NCBI GenBank assembly: GCA_023512135.1
Contig: JAIMAG010000013.1
Coordinates: 1-64,000 of the forward strand
Length of the DNA: 64,000 bases
Direction of reading: 5' to 3'
Source of the DNA: Terriglobia bacterium
GTDB lineage: Bacteria > Acidobacteriota > Terriglobia > Acidiferrales > UBA7541
Positions 1-7,502 of the stretch are shown here, piece after piece. The notes beneath the pieces are model-generated. The model worked only from the letters and a program-made list of their open reading frames with translations. It ran no database searches and was not told where the DNA came from. The stretch's first letter is position 1, and each line of letters begins with the position of its first letter. A program made the position numbers and the translations under genes.

Positions 1-77
1 TGGTAGGCCCGTGCGGACTCGAACCGCAGACCTCTACCGTGTCAAGGTAGCGCTCTAACCAACTGAGCTACGGGCCT
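1..77 (-). tRNA. tRNA-Val (anticodon GAC)
   Basis: The minus strand folds into a full cloverleaf: a 7-bp acceptor stem (AGGCCCG with CGGGCCT), discriminator A, an encoded CCA end at the very start of the window, a GGTTCGAGTCC T-arm, and an anticodon stem CTACC/GGTAG around the loop TTGACAC. The anticodon GAC reads GUC/GUU valine codons. The gene is complete by one base. Confidence 0.95.
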
Positions 78-91
78 ACAGCCAGCCAATT

Positions 92-1543
92 CTAGCACAG
101 GCCGGCGGCGCGACAGACCAGCTCGAACGCGGTGCGGATCTGCTCGCGGCTGGTCCCGAGATTGCCGATGGCCAGCCGCAGACAGTAGCAGCCGCGCAGT
201 CGGGTGTGCGACAGAAACACCTTCCCGGTTGCGTTCACCTGTTCGAGGACCGCGGCGTTGAGTTTTTCGAGCGCGGCTTCGTCGTCAACGGCTTCCGGGT
301 GCACGCGGAAACAGACGACGGAAAAATGCACGGGCGCCAGCCGTTCGAGCTGCGGGTGGGCATCGACCCAGGCGGCGAATTCCCGGGCCAGACGGGCGTG
401 CGCGCGGATGCGCGCCGCGATGCCTTCCGTGCCGAAACCGCGAAAGACGAACCAGAGTTTCAGGGCGCGAAATCGTCGGCCGAGCTGAAAGGTGTAGTTC
501 ATCAGGTCCACAGCGCCCTCGGCATCGGTGCGGAGGTATTCAGGAACCAACGAGAAGCTGTGGCGGAAGGCCGCAGGCCGGCGGGTGAACAGCGCCGAAC
601 AATCCATGGTGGTGAACAGCCATTTGTGCGGGTTGGCGACGAAAGAATCCGCCCGCTCGCAGCCGGCCAGTGCCCAGCGAAATTCCGGTGCGACCGCAGC
701 GCTGCCGGCGTAAGCGGCGTCCACGTGCAGCCATAGGCCGTGCCGCTGGCAAATTTCGGCGATTTCCGGGACAGGGTCCACAGCGGTGGCCGAGGTTGTC
801 CCGACCGTCGCGACCACGGCGAAGGGCTTGCGGCCAGCAGAAAAGTCTTCGCGGATGGCCGCTTCGAGCGCATCGGGGCGGAGACGGAATTCCGCGTCGG
901 TAGGGATGCGGCGGACGCCGCGGTGGCCGAGACCCAGCACCAGAGCTGCTTTTTCGACCGAGGAGTGGGCCTCTTCGGAACAGTAGAGCACCAGCGGCGG
1001 CTGCCCGGCGAGTCCCTGTTCGCGCGTAGGCAGACCGGCGGAGTCGCGGGCAGCGGCGAGAGCCATCAGAGTGGACGTCGAAGCCGTGTCCGTGAGAATG
1101 CCGAACCAGTCGGCGGGCAGTCCCAGCGCGCGGGCATACCAGCGCAGAACCAGTTGCTCGAGCTCTGTAGCGGCGGGAGAGGTCTGCCAGAGCATGCCGT
1201 TCGCATTCAGCGCCGCGGCAATCAGTTCGCCCAGCACACCGGGCGCCGAGCTGGACGTCGGAAAATAAGCCAAAAATCCAGGATGATTCCAGTGGGTGAT
1301 CCCCGGGAGTATGATTTCGTCCAGATCGTGCAGCCAGCGCTCGAGCGGCTCGGGCTGAGCGGGCGGCTCAGGGGGAAGTTTACTGAGCACGTCGCCGGGC
1401 CGCACGCGGGCGAGCACAGGCAGCGCAACGGCCCGGGCCCGATAGTCCAGCACCCATTCGGCGACGCGCAGCAGCGCAGCACGAAATTCCTGCTCGGACA
1501 GATCCGGCTGGGCCACGACAGGGGACGGCCGTTCTGGATGCAT
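92..1543 (-). CDS. PLP-dependent aromatic amino acid decarboxylase (group II)
   Basis: A 483-residue pyridoxal-phosphate enzyme of the group II decarboxylase family, which removes the carboxyl group of aromatic amino acids (Trp, Tyr, Phe or DOPA) to give arylalkylamines; cytosolic. Family marks are the substrate-side segment GITHWNHPGFLAYF near residue 80, the PLP-phosphate region ILTDTASTSTLMAL, the PLP-ring Asp and Ala in HVDAAYAGSA, and the Schiff-base lysine in FVANPHKWLF. The length matches family members. The start has a good ribosome site, GGGAGGAG, about 5 bases upstream. It lies alone between tRNA-Val and the RHH gene. The exact substrate cannot be told from sequence; tryptophan or tyrosine are most likely. 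A tryptophanase is encoded near 55 kb, so the organism may have two routes acting on tryptophan. Confidence 0.9.
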   Translation of the reverse strand: MHPERPSPVVAQPDLSEQEFRAALLRVAEWVLDYRARAVALPVLARVRPGDVLSKLPPEPPAQPEPLERWLHDLDEIILPGITHWNHPGFLAYFPTSSSAPGVLGELIAAALNANGMLWQTSPAATELEQLVLRWYARALGLPADWFGILTDTASTSTLMALAAARDSAGLPTREQGLAGQPPLVLYCSEEAHSSVEKAALVLGLGHRGVRRIPTDAEFRLRPDALEAAIREDFSAGRKPFAVVATVGTTSATAVDPVPEIAEICQRHGLWLHVDAAYAGSAAVAPEFRWALAGCERADSFVANPHKWLFTTMDCSALFTRRPAAFRHSFSLVPEYLRTDAEGAVDLMNYTFQLGRRFRALKLWFVFRGFGTEGIAARIRAHARLAREFAAWVDAHPQLERLAPVHFSVVCFRVHPEAVDDEAALEKLNAAVLEQVNATGKVFLSHTRLRGCYCLRLAIGNLGTSREQIRTAFELVCRAAGLC

Positions 1544-1633
1544 GGCAGCTCCTCCCGAAAGAAAAGGATAGAGTACACCGAAGCACAGGGTACGTGCAGG
1601 CCGGGGGGAGGTTGCGGGTGGTGACGAGCGCGG

Positions 1634-1819
1634 TCAGGTTTTCTTCTTCTCTCGCGGGGCGGGTGCCGGGCGCGGCGCGCGTCCGGCCTCCTGCAGCGCG
1701 CGGCGGAGCAGGAATTCGATCTGCGCGTTCAGGCTGCGCAATTCGTCATCGGCCCAGCGCTGCAGGGCGTGCAGCGTGGCTGGATCCAGGCGCAGCAGGA
1801 ATGGTTTGCGTTCGGCCAA
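1634..1819 (-). CDS. Ribbon-helix-helix (Arc-like) DNA-binding protein
   Basis: A 61-residue protein with a short beta strand (KPFLLRLDP) followed by two helices (ATLHALQRWADDELRSLNAQ, then IEFLLRRALQEAG) and a basic, proline-rich tail: the ribbon-helix-helix fold of Arc/MetJ repressors, which bind DNA as dimers with the strand in the major groove. The start is TTG, chosen because GGGAGG sits 2-3 bases before it and no ATG exists in frame. It is the last gene of an SPFH - microprotein - RHH operon, so autoregulation of that operon is a reasonable inference; a matching palindrome lies over the operon promoter at 2821-2844. Small RHH proteins next to SPFH genes are a recurrent pairing in Acidobacteriota (recalled, not checked). 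Confidence 0.75.
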   Translation of the reverse strand: MAERKPFLLRLDPATLHALQRWADDELRSLNAQIEFLLRRALQEAGRAPRPAPAPREKKKT

Positions 1820-1849
1820 GCCTCCCTCACCGACGCGCTGGTTGCGCGA

Positions 1850-1924
1850 TCAGAGCAAGCGCTGCAGGAGTATGCGCATCAGGAGCCACAACAACCACAG
1901 CAACATCCAGAAAAGCCAGTGCAT
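1850..1924 (-). CDS. 24-residue hydrophobic microprotein between SPFH and RHH genes
   Basis: A short reading frame with an ATG 8 bases after the SPFH stop codon. It encodes 24 residues, almost all Leu, Trp, Met, Phe and Ile (MHWLFWMLLWLLWLLMR, then a polar-charged tail ILLQRLL), that is, a single transmembrane helix with a positive C-terminus. The ribosome site is weak (GGGTG). Its place between two genes of a tight same-strand operon argues for translation by coupling. If real, it could be a membrane anchor or modulator acting with the SPFH protein. It is too short for confident gene calling and could instead be a chance Leu-rich frame. Confidence 0.4.
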   Translation of the reverse strand: MHWLFWMLLWLLWLLMRILLQRLL

Positions 1925-1932
1925 GTTGCACC

Positions 1933-2802
1933 CTACTGGTAGAGCGTGCCCGTGTTGACCACCGGTTGCGCATCGCGGTCGCTGCAGAGCACAACGAGCA
2001 GATTGCTCACCATGGCCGCTTTGCGCTCTTCGTCGAGCTGGACGACCTGTTTGCGGGAAAGCTGTTCCAGGGCCATCTCCACCATGCCCACGGCGCCCTC
2101 GACGATCTTCTGGCGTGCCGCAATGATCGCCGTGGCCTGCTGGCGCCGCAACATGGCGTTGGCGATCTCCGGCGCATAGGCCAGATGGCTGATGCGAGCT
2201 TCCAGCACTTCCACACCCGCTTTGGCCAGTCGTTCCTGCACTTCGCGCTTGAGCTGCTCGGCAATTTCGGTGGTGTTGCCGCGGAGCGAGATTTCGTGTT
2301 CTTCGTGGGCGTCGTAGGGATACGAGGAGGCCATGTTCCGCAGGGCCGCTTCGCTCTGCACGTGAACGAAGTTTTCGTAGTCGTCCACGTGAAAGATGGC
2401 CTCGGCGGTATCCACCACCTGCCAGACGACCACCGCTGCGATTTCGATGGGGTTGCCGTCGCGGTCGTTCACTTTCAGTTTGCTGGATTCGAAGTTGCGC
2501 ACGCGCAGCGAAACGTGCTTTTTCGTGCACAGCGGATTCATCCAGCGGAAGCCGTGCGTTTTGATCGTGCCAAGATATTTGCCAAACAGCAGGATGACTT
2601 TGGCTTCGTTGGGGTTCACCACGATAAAGCCACCCAGACAGGCACAGAGAATGCCCAACACCAACACCAGGGCTACCGTTTGCCACAGGTGCCCGGCTCG
2701 GGCTGCAGCAATCGTGCCCCAGGTGGCGAGCGCGATGGCGACGATCAGCAGGCCGAGCATGAGCCAGCCCTGGCTGCCGCGGATCTCTTTTTCGCGAATC
2801 AT
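1933..2802 (-). CDS. SPFH/Band 7 (stomatin-like) membrane protein
   Basis: A 289-residue SPFH-domain protein. Two N-terminal hydrophobic stretches (about residues 12-32 and 40-60) anchor it, and then comes the Band 7 domain, starting at [20 protein letters not shown] and continuing through the beta-rich [20 protein letters not shown] and the helical region [23 protein letters not shown]. Members of this family oligomerise as rings at membranes and scaffold proteases or lipid domains. The start has AGGGGAGG 6 bases upstream. It is the first gene of an operon with a 24-residue membrane peptide and an RHH regulator and has its own strong promoter. No NfeD or FtsH partner gene is adjacent, so its client is unknown. 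Confidence 0.88.
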   Translation of the reverse strand: MIREKEIRGSQGWLMLGLLIVAIALATWGTIAAARAGHLWQTVALVLVLGILCACLGGFIVVNPNEAKVILLFGKYLGTIKTHGFRWMNPLCTKKHVSLRVRNFESSKLKVNDRDGNPIEIAAVVVWQVVDTAEAIFHVDDYENFVHVQSEAALRNMASSYPYDAHEEHEISLRGNTTEIAEQLKREVQERLAKAGVEVLEARISHLAYAPEIANAMLRRQQATAIIAARQKIVEGAVGMVEMALEQLSRKQVVQLDEERKAAMVSNLLVVLCSDRDAQPVVNTGTLYQ

Positions 2803-2820
2803 CCGGCACCTCCCCTAAGC

Positions 2821-2844
2821 AATCAAAATGATATCACTTTGATT
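2821..2844. promoter_or_regulatory. Palindromic candidate operator over the SPFH -10 box
   Basis: A 24-base inverted repeat with 11 of 12 pairs matching, centred on GATATC; the left arm is AATCAAAATGAT and the right arm ATCACTTTGATT. It covers the entire -10 element and the predicted start point of the SPFH operon. It is markedly AT-rich against its surroundings. Its symmetry and place suit a dimeric repressor; the RHH protein encoded at the end of the operon is the obvious candidate by inference. Confidence 0.5.
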
Positions 2845-2855
2845 TCAACTGTCAA
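2828..2855 (-). promoter_or_regulatory. Sigma-70-type promoter of the SPFH operon
   Basis: On the minus strand a consensus -35 TTGACA (2850-2855) and a -10 TATCAT (2828-2833) are spaced by 16 bases, with TG one base before the -10, giving an extended -10. The predicted start site is near 2821, leaving an 18-base leader before the SPFH start codon. Confidence 0.75.
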
Positions 2856-2921
2856 GAGGAACCGGGCGGGAAATCGACCGGGGAGTTGCGACGGATGCTT
2901 CCGGGGGTGTGCGAAAGGCTC

Positions 2922-2949
2922 TTGACAGCGGCGCAGCGTGGGCTGATAT
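2922..2949 (+). promoter_or_regulatory. Sigma-70-type promoter facing right
   Basis: TTGACA (2922-2927), a 16-base spacer and TGATAT (2944-2949). It is divergent from the SPFH promoter and would drive a short transcript that ends at the hairpin at 3105-3135. No annotated long gene lies downstream on this strand. Confidence 0.6.
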
Positions 2950-3023
2950 TCGCGCTGCCGGGCCGCTCTCGCTGGAATGCGCTTCTGGCTCCTGTTCATG
3001 CGACCGGCCGGCGGTGGTGAACC

Positions 3024-3080
3024 GTGAAGAAAAAGGCAAAGAAGGCTGCGAAGCCCGCGACTCCGAAGAAACCGGCGTAA
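3024..3080 (+). CDS. 18-residue lysine-rich peptide ORF
   Basis: A GTG-initiated frame encoding 18 residues made of Lys, Ala, Pro and Thr (start-KKKAKKAAKPATPKKPA), resembling a histone H1-type or AKP-repeat tail. It lies between a good promoter (2922-2949) and a strong hairpin terminator (3105-3135). Its ribosome site is weak (GGTGG). The composition is unlike any frame expected by chance in this GC-rich DNA, but the peptide is tiny and the transcript may instead function as a small RNA. Confidence 0.35.
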   Translation: MKKKAKKAAKPATPKKPA

Positions 3081-3104
3081 GCGCGGCAGAGTCGGCTTTT
3101 CCGG

Positions 3105-3140
3105 AAAGCCCCGGCGACTTCCTCGCCGGGGCTTTCGCTT
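3105..3140 (+). terminator. Rho-independent terminator hairpin (possibly bidirectional)
   Basis: A perfect 13-bp stem, AAAGCCCCGGCGA (3105-3117) with TCGCCGGGGCTTT (3123-3135), closed by a 5-base loop and followed by CGCTTTTT. The A-run at the left foot lets it also serve the leftward sucA transcript that ends at 3236. Confidence 0.8.
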
Positions 3141-3235
3141 TTTGGGGCTTCGTGCGGCGTGTCAGACGGACGCCGTCCGGGGTACGGAGCCGCTCTGGCG
3201 GGCATTCCGTTCCCCGGAGCTTCCCTGGGCGGGCC

Positions 3236-5689
3236 TCAAGACAGCGCGTCGCTGGCGGAAGCGAACGCCAGGGTGAGCAGGGTTTTCTGTTCAAGCTCGT
3301 GGGCGCGAGCCGAGCCGGTGGCGGGGCTGGCGCCGGGCGAGCGTTTCACCGAGCGCACCGGGCGGCCGCCGGCCAGCCGTTCCAGTTCCGGCACGACGTA
3401 GAACAGCGCTCCCATGTTGGCGGGCTCTTCCTGCACCCAGAGGATTTCGCGGGCCTTGCGGTGGTGTTCCAGGATGGTTTCGACTTCGCGGTGGGGGAAA
3501 GGATAGAGCTGTTCGATGGCGATGATGGCCGTGGAGCGGTCGCGGCGCCGCCGGCGTTCGCGCCGCAGCTCGTGGAGGATTTTGCCAGTAGCGAACAGCA
3601 GCCGCGCCGGCGTGGAGATCTCCGCATCCGGGAGCACAGCAAGGAAGCGCTTGCGGGAGAACTCTTCCAAGGGTGAGGAAGCGTCCGGGTGGCGAAGCAT
3701 GCTTTTCGGGGTAAAGACGACCAGTGGCTTGCGCCATTTGCGCAGGGCCTGCCGGCGAAGCAGGTGAAAATACTGCGCGGCGGTGGACGGCTGAGCGAGC
3801 TGGATATTGTCGCGGGCAGCGAGTTGCAGAAAACGCTCGATGCGGGCGCTGGAATGTTCCGGGCCCTGGCCTTCATAGCCGTGCGGAAGCAGCAGGACGA
3901 GTCCGGAAAGCAGGCCCCACTTCTCCTCGCCAGCAGATATGAACTGGTCAATGATGGCCTGCGCGTTGTTGGCGAAGTCTCCGAATTGAGCTTCCCAGCA
4001 GACCAGGGCTTCGGGGTAGTCGCGGCTGTAGCCGTATTCATAGCCGAGCACGGCGGCTTCCGACAACGTGGAATTGTAGATTTCAAAGCGAGCCTGCTTG
4101 CGGTCCAGATGGGCCAGGGGGATATAGGGAGCTTCGGTTTCGGTGTCGTAAAGCACGGCGTGGCGCTGATTGAAGGTGCCGCGGCGGCTGTCCTGGCCGG
4201 AGAGGCGGACGGGCACGCCTTCGAGCACCAACGAGCCGAAGGCGAGGGCTTCGGCCATGCCGAAGTCCACCGGTTTTTCGCCGCGGCCCATCCGGGCACG
4301 TTCTTCGAGCAGGCGCTTGACCTTCGGGTGAATGTGAAATACTGGCGGAACCGTAGTGATGGCTTCCGCGATGTCGCGCAGTTTCCGCGCCGGGACACCG
4401 GTATCCACTTCGTAGTCAGGGCGATAGCGTCCACCGCGGAAGGGATGCCAGTAAGCCGGAAAATCGCGCAGGGTGGGCTTTTTTTCGAGGCGGGTGGCCT
4501 GGCGATGGGCCGCTTCCAGCTCGGCACGAAACGCTTTTTCTGCCCGCTCGGTATCGGCACCGATAGCCCGGGCGTAGGCCTGATAGAGCGGCGGGCGCGC
4601 CTCGATTTTGCGGTAGCGGACGGGTTGCGTGATGGTCGGGTCATCCACTTCGCTGTGGCCGTGACGGCGGAAGCCAATCAGGTCGACAACAACCGGGCTC
4701 GCGAACGTGTAGCGATATTCGGTGGCCAGGCGGCCGGCGCGGACAACCGCCTCGGGGTCTTCGGCATTGACGTGGAAGATGGGGATGGGAAGGCGTTTGG
4801 CGACGTCAGCGGCGAAGCGGGAGCTGTGCAGCTCTTCGGGATTGGTGGTGAAGCCGATCAGGTTGTTGACAATGATGTGTACCGCTCCGCCCACCGTGAA
4901 ACCTTCTACGCCGCAGAGGTTCAGGGTTTCGGCAGCGATCCCCTGGCCCGCAAAGGCAGCATCCCCGTGCATCAGCACGGGCAGCACCCGGCGGGGACCA
5001 TCGCTGCCCAGCCGGTCCTGCTTGGCCCGGGCACGACCGAGTGCGACCGGGTCTACGGCTTCCAGGTGGCTGGGATTGGAGACCAGATGGATGGCCAGTT
5101 TCCTGCCTTGCGCGGTGCGGAAGCTGCCGGTCGCGCCGAGATGGTATTTCACGTCGCCGCTGCCGAGCACACTGCGCGGATCCACGTCTTCGAAGCCGGC
5201 GAACAGCTCGACGGCAGAGCGGCCGACGATGTGCAGGACGACGTTCAGCCGACCGCGGTGACTCATGGCCAGCACAGCCTGTTCAGCGCCGAGCTCACCG
5301 GCCGTGCTGAGCACGGCATCGAGCAGCGGGAGCAGCGCGGCCACGCCTTCAATGGAAAACCGCTTCGTGCCCGGGTAGCGCGACTGCAGCATCTGCTCGA
5401 AGACCTCTGCTCGCAGCAGAAAATCGAGGATGCGCTGCCGGTCCGGTTCAGGCGGCTCCGCTTCCATCCGCTCGGCAATCCAGCGGCGGCGCTCGGGTTC
5501 GGGGATGTGAGCAAATTCGACCGCCAGCTTGCCGCAGTAGATGCGGCGGGCGCGTTCGGCCTCGGGCCCGTCGAGGGCCAGCTCCGGATGCGGCAGCGGC
5601 TTCAGGTGTCCGAGCGGGTCGAGGTCAGCCTGCAGGTATCCCCAGCGGCGAAAAGCTTCCAGAATTTTCTCTTTGTCTGTCGCAGCCAT
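3236..5689 (-). CDS. sucA: 2-oxoglutarate dehydrogenase E1 component
   Basis: Thiamine-diphosphate-dependent E1 of the 2-oxoglutarate dehydrogenase complex (TCA cycle), which decarboxylates 2-oxoglutarate and transfers succinyl to the lipoyl group of E2. The 817-residue chain shows SHRGRLNVV and KYHLG near the active site, the ThDP/Mg motif HGDAAFAGQG...VNNLIGFTT, the HGHSEVDDP segment, and the pyrimidine-binding domain with GQDSRRGTFNQRH. An upstream in-frame ATG at 5791 exists, but residues 1-34 from it look non-native, so ATG 5689 (MAATDKEK) is preferred. It is shorter than the 930-residue enterobacterial enzyme because the N-terminal E2-binding extension is reduced. E2 (sucB) and E3 are not adjacent, so assembly partners must be encoded elsewhere. 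Confidence 0.93.
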   Translation of the reverse strand: MAATDKEKILEAFRRWGYLQADLDPLGHLKPLPHPELALDGPEAERARRIYCGKLAVEFAHIPEPERRRWIAERMEAEPPEPDRQRILDFLLRAEVFEQMLQSRYPGTKRFSIEGVAALLPLLDAVLSTAGELGAEQAVLAMSHRGRLNVVLHIVGRSAVELFAGFEDVDPRSVLGSGDVKYHLGATGSFRTAQGRKLAIHLVSNPSHLEAVDPVALGRARAKQDRLGSDGPRRVLPVLMHGDAAFAGQGIAAETLNLCGVEGFTVGGAVHIIVNNLIGFTTNPEELHSSRFAADVAKRLPIPIFHVNAEDPEAVVRAGRLATEYRYTFASPVVVDLIGFRRHGHSEVDDPTITQPVRYRKIEARPPLYQAYARAIGADTERAEKAFRAELEAAHRQATRLEKKPTLRDFPAYWHPFRGGRYRPDYEVDTGVPARKLRDIAEAITTVPPVFHIHPKVKRLLEERARMGRGEKPVDFGMAEALAFGSLVLEGVPVRLSGQDSRRGTFNQRHAVLYDTETEAPYIPLAHLDRKQARFEIYNSTLSEAAVLGYEYGYSRDYPEALVCWEAQFGDFANNAQAIIDQFISAGEEKWGLLSGLVLLLPHGYEGQGPEHSSARIERFLQLAARDNIQLAQPSTAAQYFHLLRRQALRKWRKPLVVFTPKSMLRHPDASSPLEEFSRKRFLAVLPDAEISTPARLLFATGKILHELRRERRRRRDRSTAIIAIEQLYPFPHREVETILEHHRKAREILWVQEEPANMGALFYVVPELERLAGGRPVRSVKRSPGASPATGSARAHELEQKTLLTLAFASASDALS

Positions 5690-5871
5690 ACCGTGCCAGT
5701 ATACCCGGTTCGCCGGCCGGCGCACCGGGGTGCAGGCTGCCTCTTGCGCCTGCCGCGCCAATGAAACTGGGCGCACGGCCTGCACGTCCAATCGTGCGCA
5801 GGTTGTACAGCCATGTCGCTCGATGCGCGTTTCCGGTTCCGAGTTCTACGGCCACTCTCAGGAGGTCAAAG

Positions 5872-7458
5872 GTGTTCCAACGTCCGAAATTCGTAGCGGT
5901 TTTTCTGGCTCTGGCGCTGGTGGTTCCGATTCTGGCGCAGGCACCCGAGCCGGTGGATCTCCAGGCCATTCAGCTCATCAAAGACGAAGGATTCAACAAC
6001 TCGAAGGTGAATGAAATTGCTTTCTATCTGACCGATGTCCACGGGCCGCGGCTCACGAATTCTCCCAACATCCGCGCCGCGGCCGAATGGGCCGTGGCCA
6101 AGATGAAAGAGTGGGGATTGACCAACCCGCGGCTGGAACCCTGGGAGGGAGAGTTCGGGCGCGGCTGGCGCAATGAACGTTTCAGCGCGCATGTGGTCAC
6201 GCCGCAGCCCTTCCCGCTGATCGGCTATCCGGTGGCCTGGACGCCCGGAACGGAAGGCACCGTGACCGCCGAAGCTGTGCTGGCACCCATCGAAAACGAG
6301 GAGGACATGGCCAAATTCCGTGGCAAGCTGCGGGGGAAAATCGTGCTGACCAGCGCCCTGCGGCGTGTCGAGCCGAAGTTCGAGGCTCAGGCGCGCCGGC
6401 TCACCGACGAGGAACTGGCGCAGCGCGCGCAGCAGCCGGTGCCCACCTCGCCGGCCGAGGACGCCGAGCAGCGGCGGCAGGAGTTTGCCCGTCGGCGGGA
6501 ATTTGCGCAGAAGGTAGCCCGATTCTTCGAGGAGGAAGGTGTGGCAGCCATCTTCGAACCTTCTCCCTGGGATGCGGGCGTGGTGCGAGTGGGTGGCGCC
6601 GGCGGCGCCGAAACCCGGCGTCCAGCCACGGCACCGAAGTTTCCGCGCGTGATGCTGGCCATCGAGCACTACGGCCGGCTCTACCGGCTACTGAAGGCCA
6701 ATCTTCCGGTGACCATCGAGCTGAACATTCAGAACCGGTTCTATGACAGCGAGATAGGTTCCTTCAACGTGCTCGCCGACCTGCCGGGCACCGACAAGGC
6801 CGACGAGCTGGTCATGTTGGGCGCACACTTCGATAGCTGGCATGCGGGCACCGGCGCCACGGACAACGCCGCCGGCTCGGTGGTGATGATGGAAGCGATA
6901 CGCATTCTGAAGGCGACCGGGTTGAAGCTGCGGCGCACAGTCCGGCTGGCGCTGTGGACGGGCGAGGAACAGGGCCTGCTCGGCTCGCGCGACTACGTCC
7001 GGAAATACTTCGCCGACCCGCAGACCATGCAGTTGAAACCGGGCCATGCAAAGCTTTCCGTCTATTTCAACATCGACAACGGAACGGGAAAGATTCGCGG
7101 AGTCTATCTGCAGGGCAACGAAGCGGTCGCGCCGATCTTCGCGCGGTGGATGGAGCCGTTCCGCAATCTGGGCATGACCACGCTGAGCATCCGCGGCACC
7201 GGCGGCACCGACCATCTCGCGTTCGACGCGGTCGGACTGCCCGGCTTTCAGTTCATTCAGGACCCGATGGATTACTCCACGCTGACGCACCACTCGAACA
7301 TGGATACGTTCGAGCGGCTCCAGGAAGCAGACCTGAAACAGATGGCCGTCATTGTGGCGGCGTTTGCCTACCACGCCGCGAATCGGAATGAGCTGTTGCC
7401 GCGCAAGCCACTGCCCAAGCCGGGACAGCGCGGCCAGGGCCCACCGCCGATCCTGTGA
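5872..7458 (+). CDS. Exported M28-family zinc aminopeptidase/carboxypeptidase
   Basis: A 528-residue secreted metallopeptidase. The start is GTG 5872, set by AGGAGG 6 bases upstream; the signal peptide follows (FVAVFLALALVVPILAQA). An inserted PA-like segment spans about residues 130-270. The M28 dizinc site is complete: GAHFDSWHAG (His, bridging region), TDNAAGS (Asp), WTGEEQGLLGS (catalytic Glu and ligand Glu), NIDNGTG (Asp) and THHSNMD (His). Such enzymes trim N-terminal residues from peptides in the periplasm or outside the cell. It stands alone, diverging from sucA and converging on the acyl-activating gene. Substrate preference cannot be read from sequence. Confidence 0.9.
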   Translation: MFQRPKFVAVFLALALVVPILAQAPEPVDLQAIQLIKDEGFNNSKVNEIAFYLTDVHGPRLTNSPNIRAAAEWAVAKMKEWGLTNPRLEPWEGEFGRGWRNERFSAHVVTPQPFPLIGYPVAWTPGTEGTVTAEAVLAPIENEEDMAKFRGKLRGKIVLTSALRRVEPKFEAQARRLTDEELAQRAQQPVPTSPAEDAEQRRQEFARRREFAQKVARFFEEEGVAAIFEPSPWDAGVVRVGGAGGAETRRPATAPKFPRVMLAIEHYGRLYRLLKANLPVTIELNIQNRFYDSEIGSFNVLADLPGTDKADELVMLGAHFDSWHAGTGATDNAAGSVVMMEAIRILKATGLKLRRTVRLALWTGEEQGLLGSRDYVRKYFADPQTMQLKPGHAKLSVYFNIDNGTGKIRGVYLQGNEAVAPIFARWMEPFRNLGMTTLSIRGTGGTDHLAFDAVGLPGFQFIQDPMDYSTLTHHSNMDTFERLQEADLKQMAVIVAAFAYHAANRNELLPRKPLPKPGQRGQGPPPIL

Positions 7459-7472
7459 CACCGCACGTTTTC

Positions 7473-7502
7473 CCGGGGCGCTGATCGATTTCAGCGCCCC
7501 GG
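7473..7502. terminator. Hairpin between two convergent genes
   Basis: A perfect 12-bp stem, CCGGGGCGCTGA (7473-7484) with TCAGCGCCCCGG (7491-7502), and a 6-base loop fill the gap between convergent genes. No U-run follows on either strand, so it may work with Rho or only protect 3' ends. Confidence 0.5.

Noticed and set aside
3689-5764. 691-residue frame opposite sucA
   Set aside because: Antisense of SucA, which has unmistakable motifs throughout.
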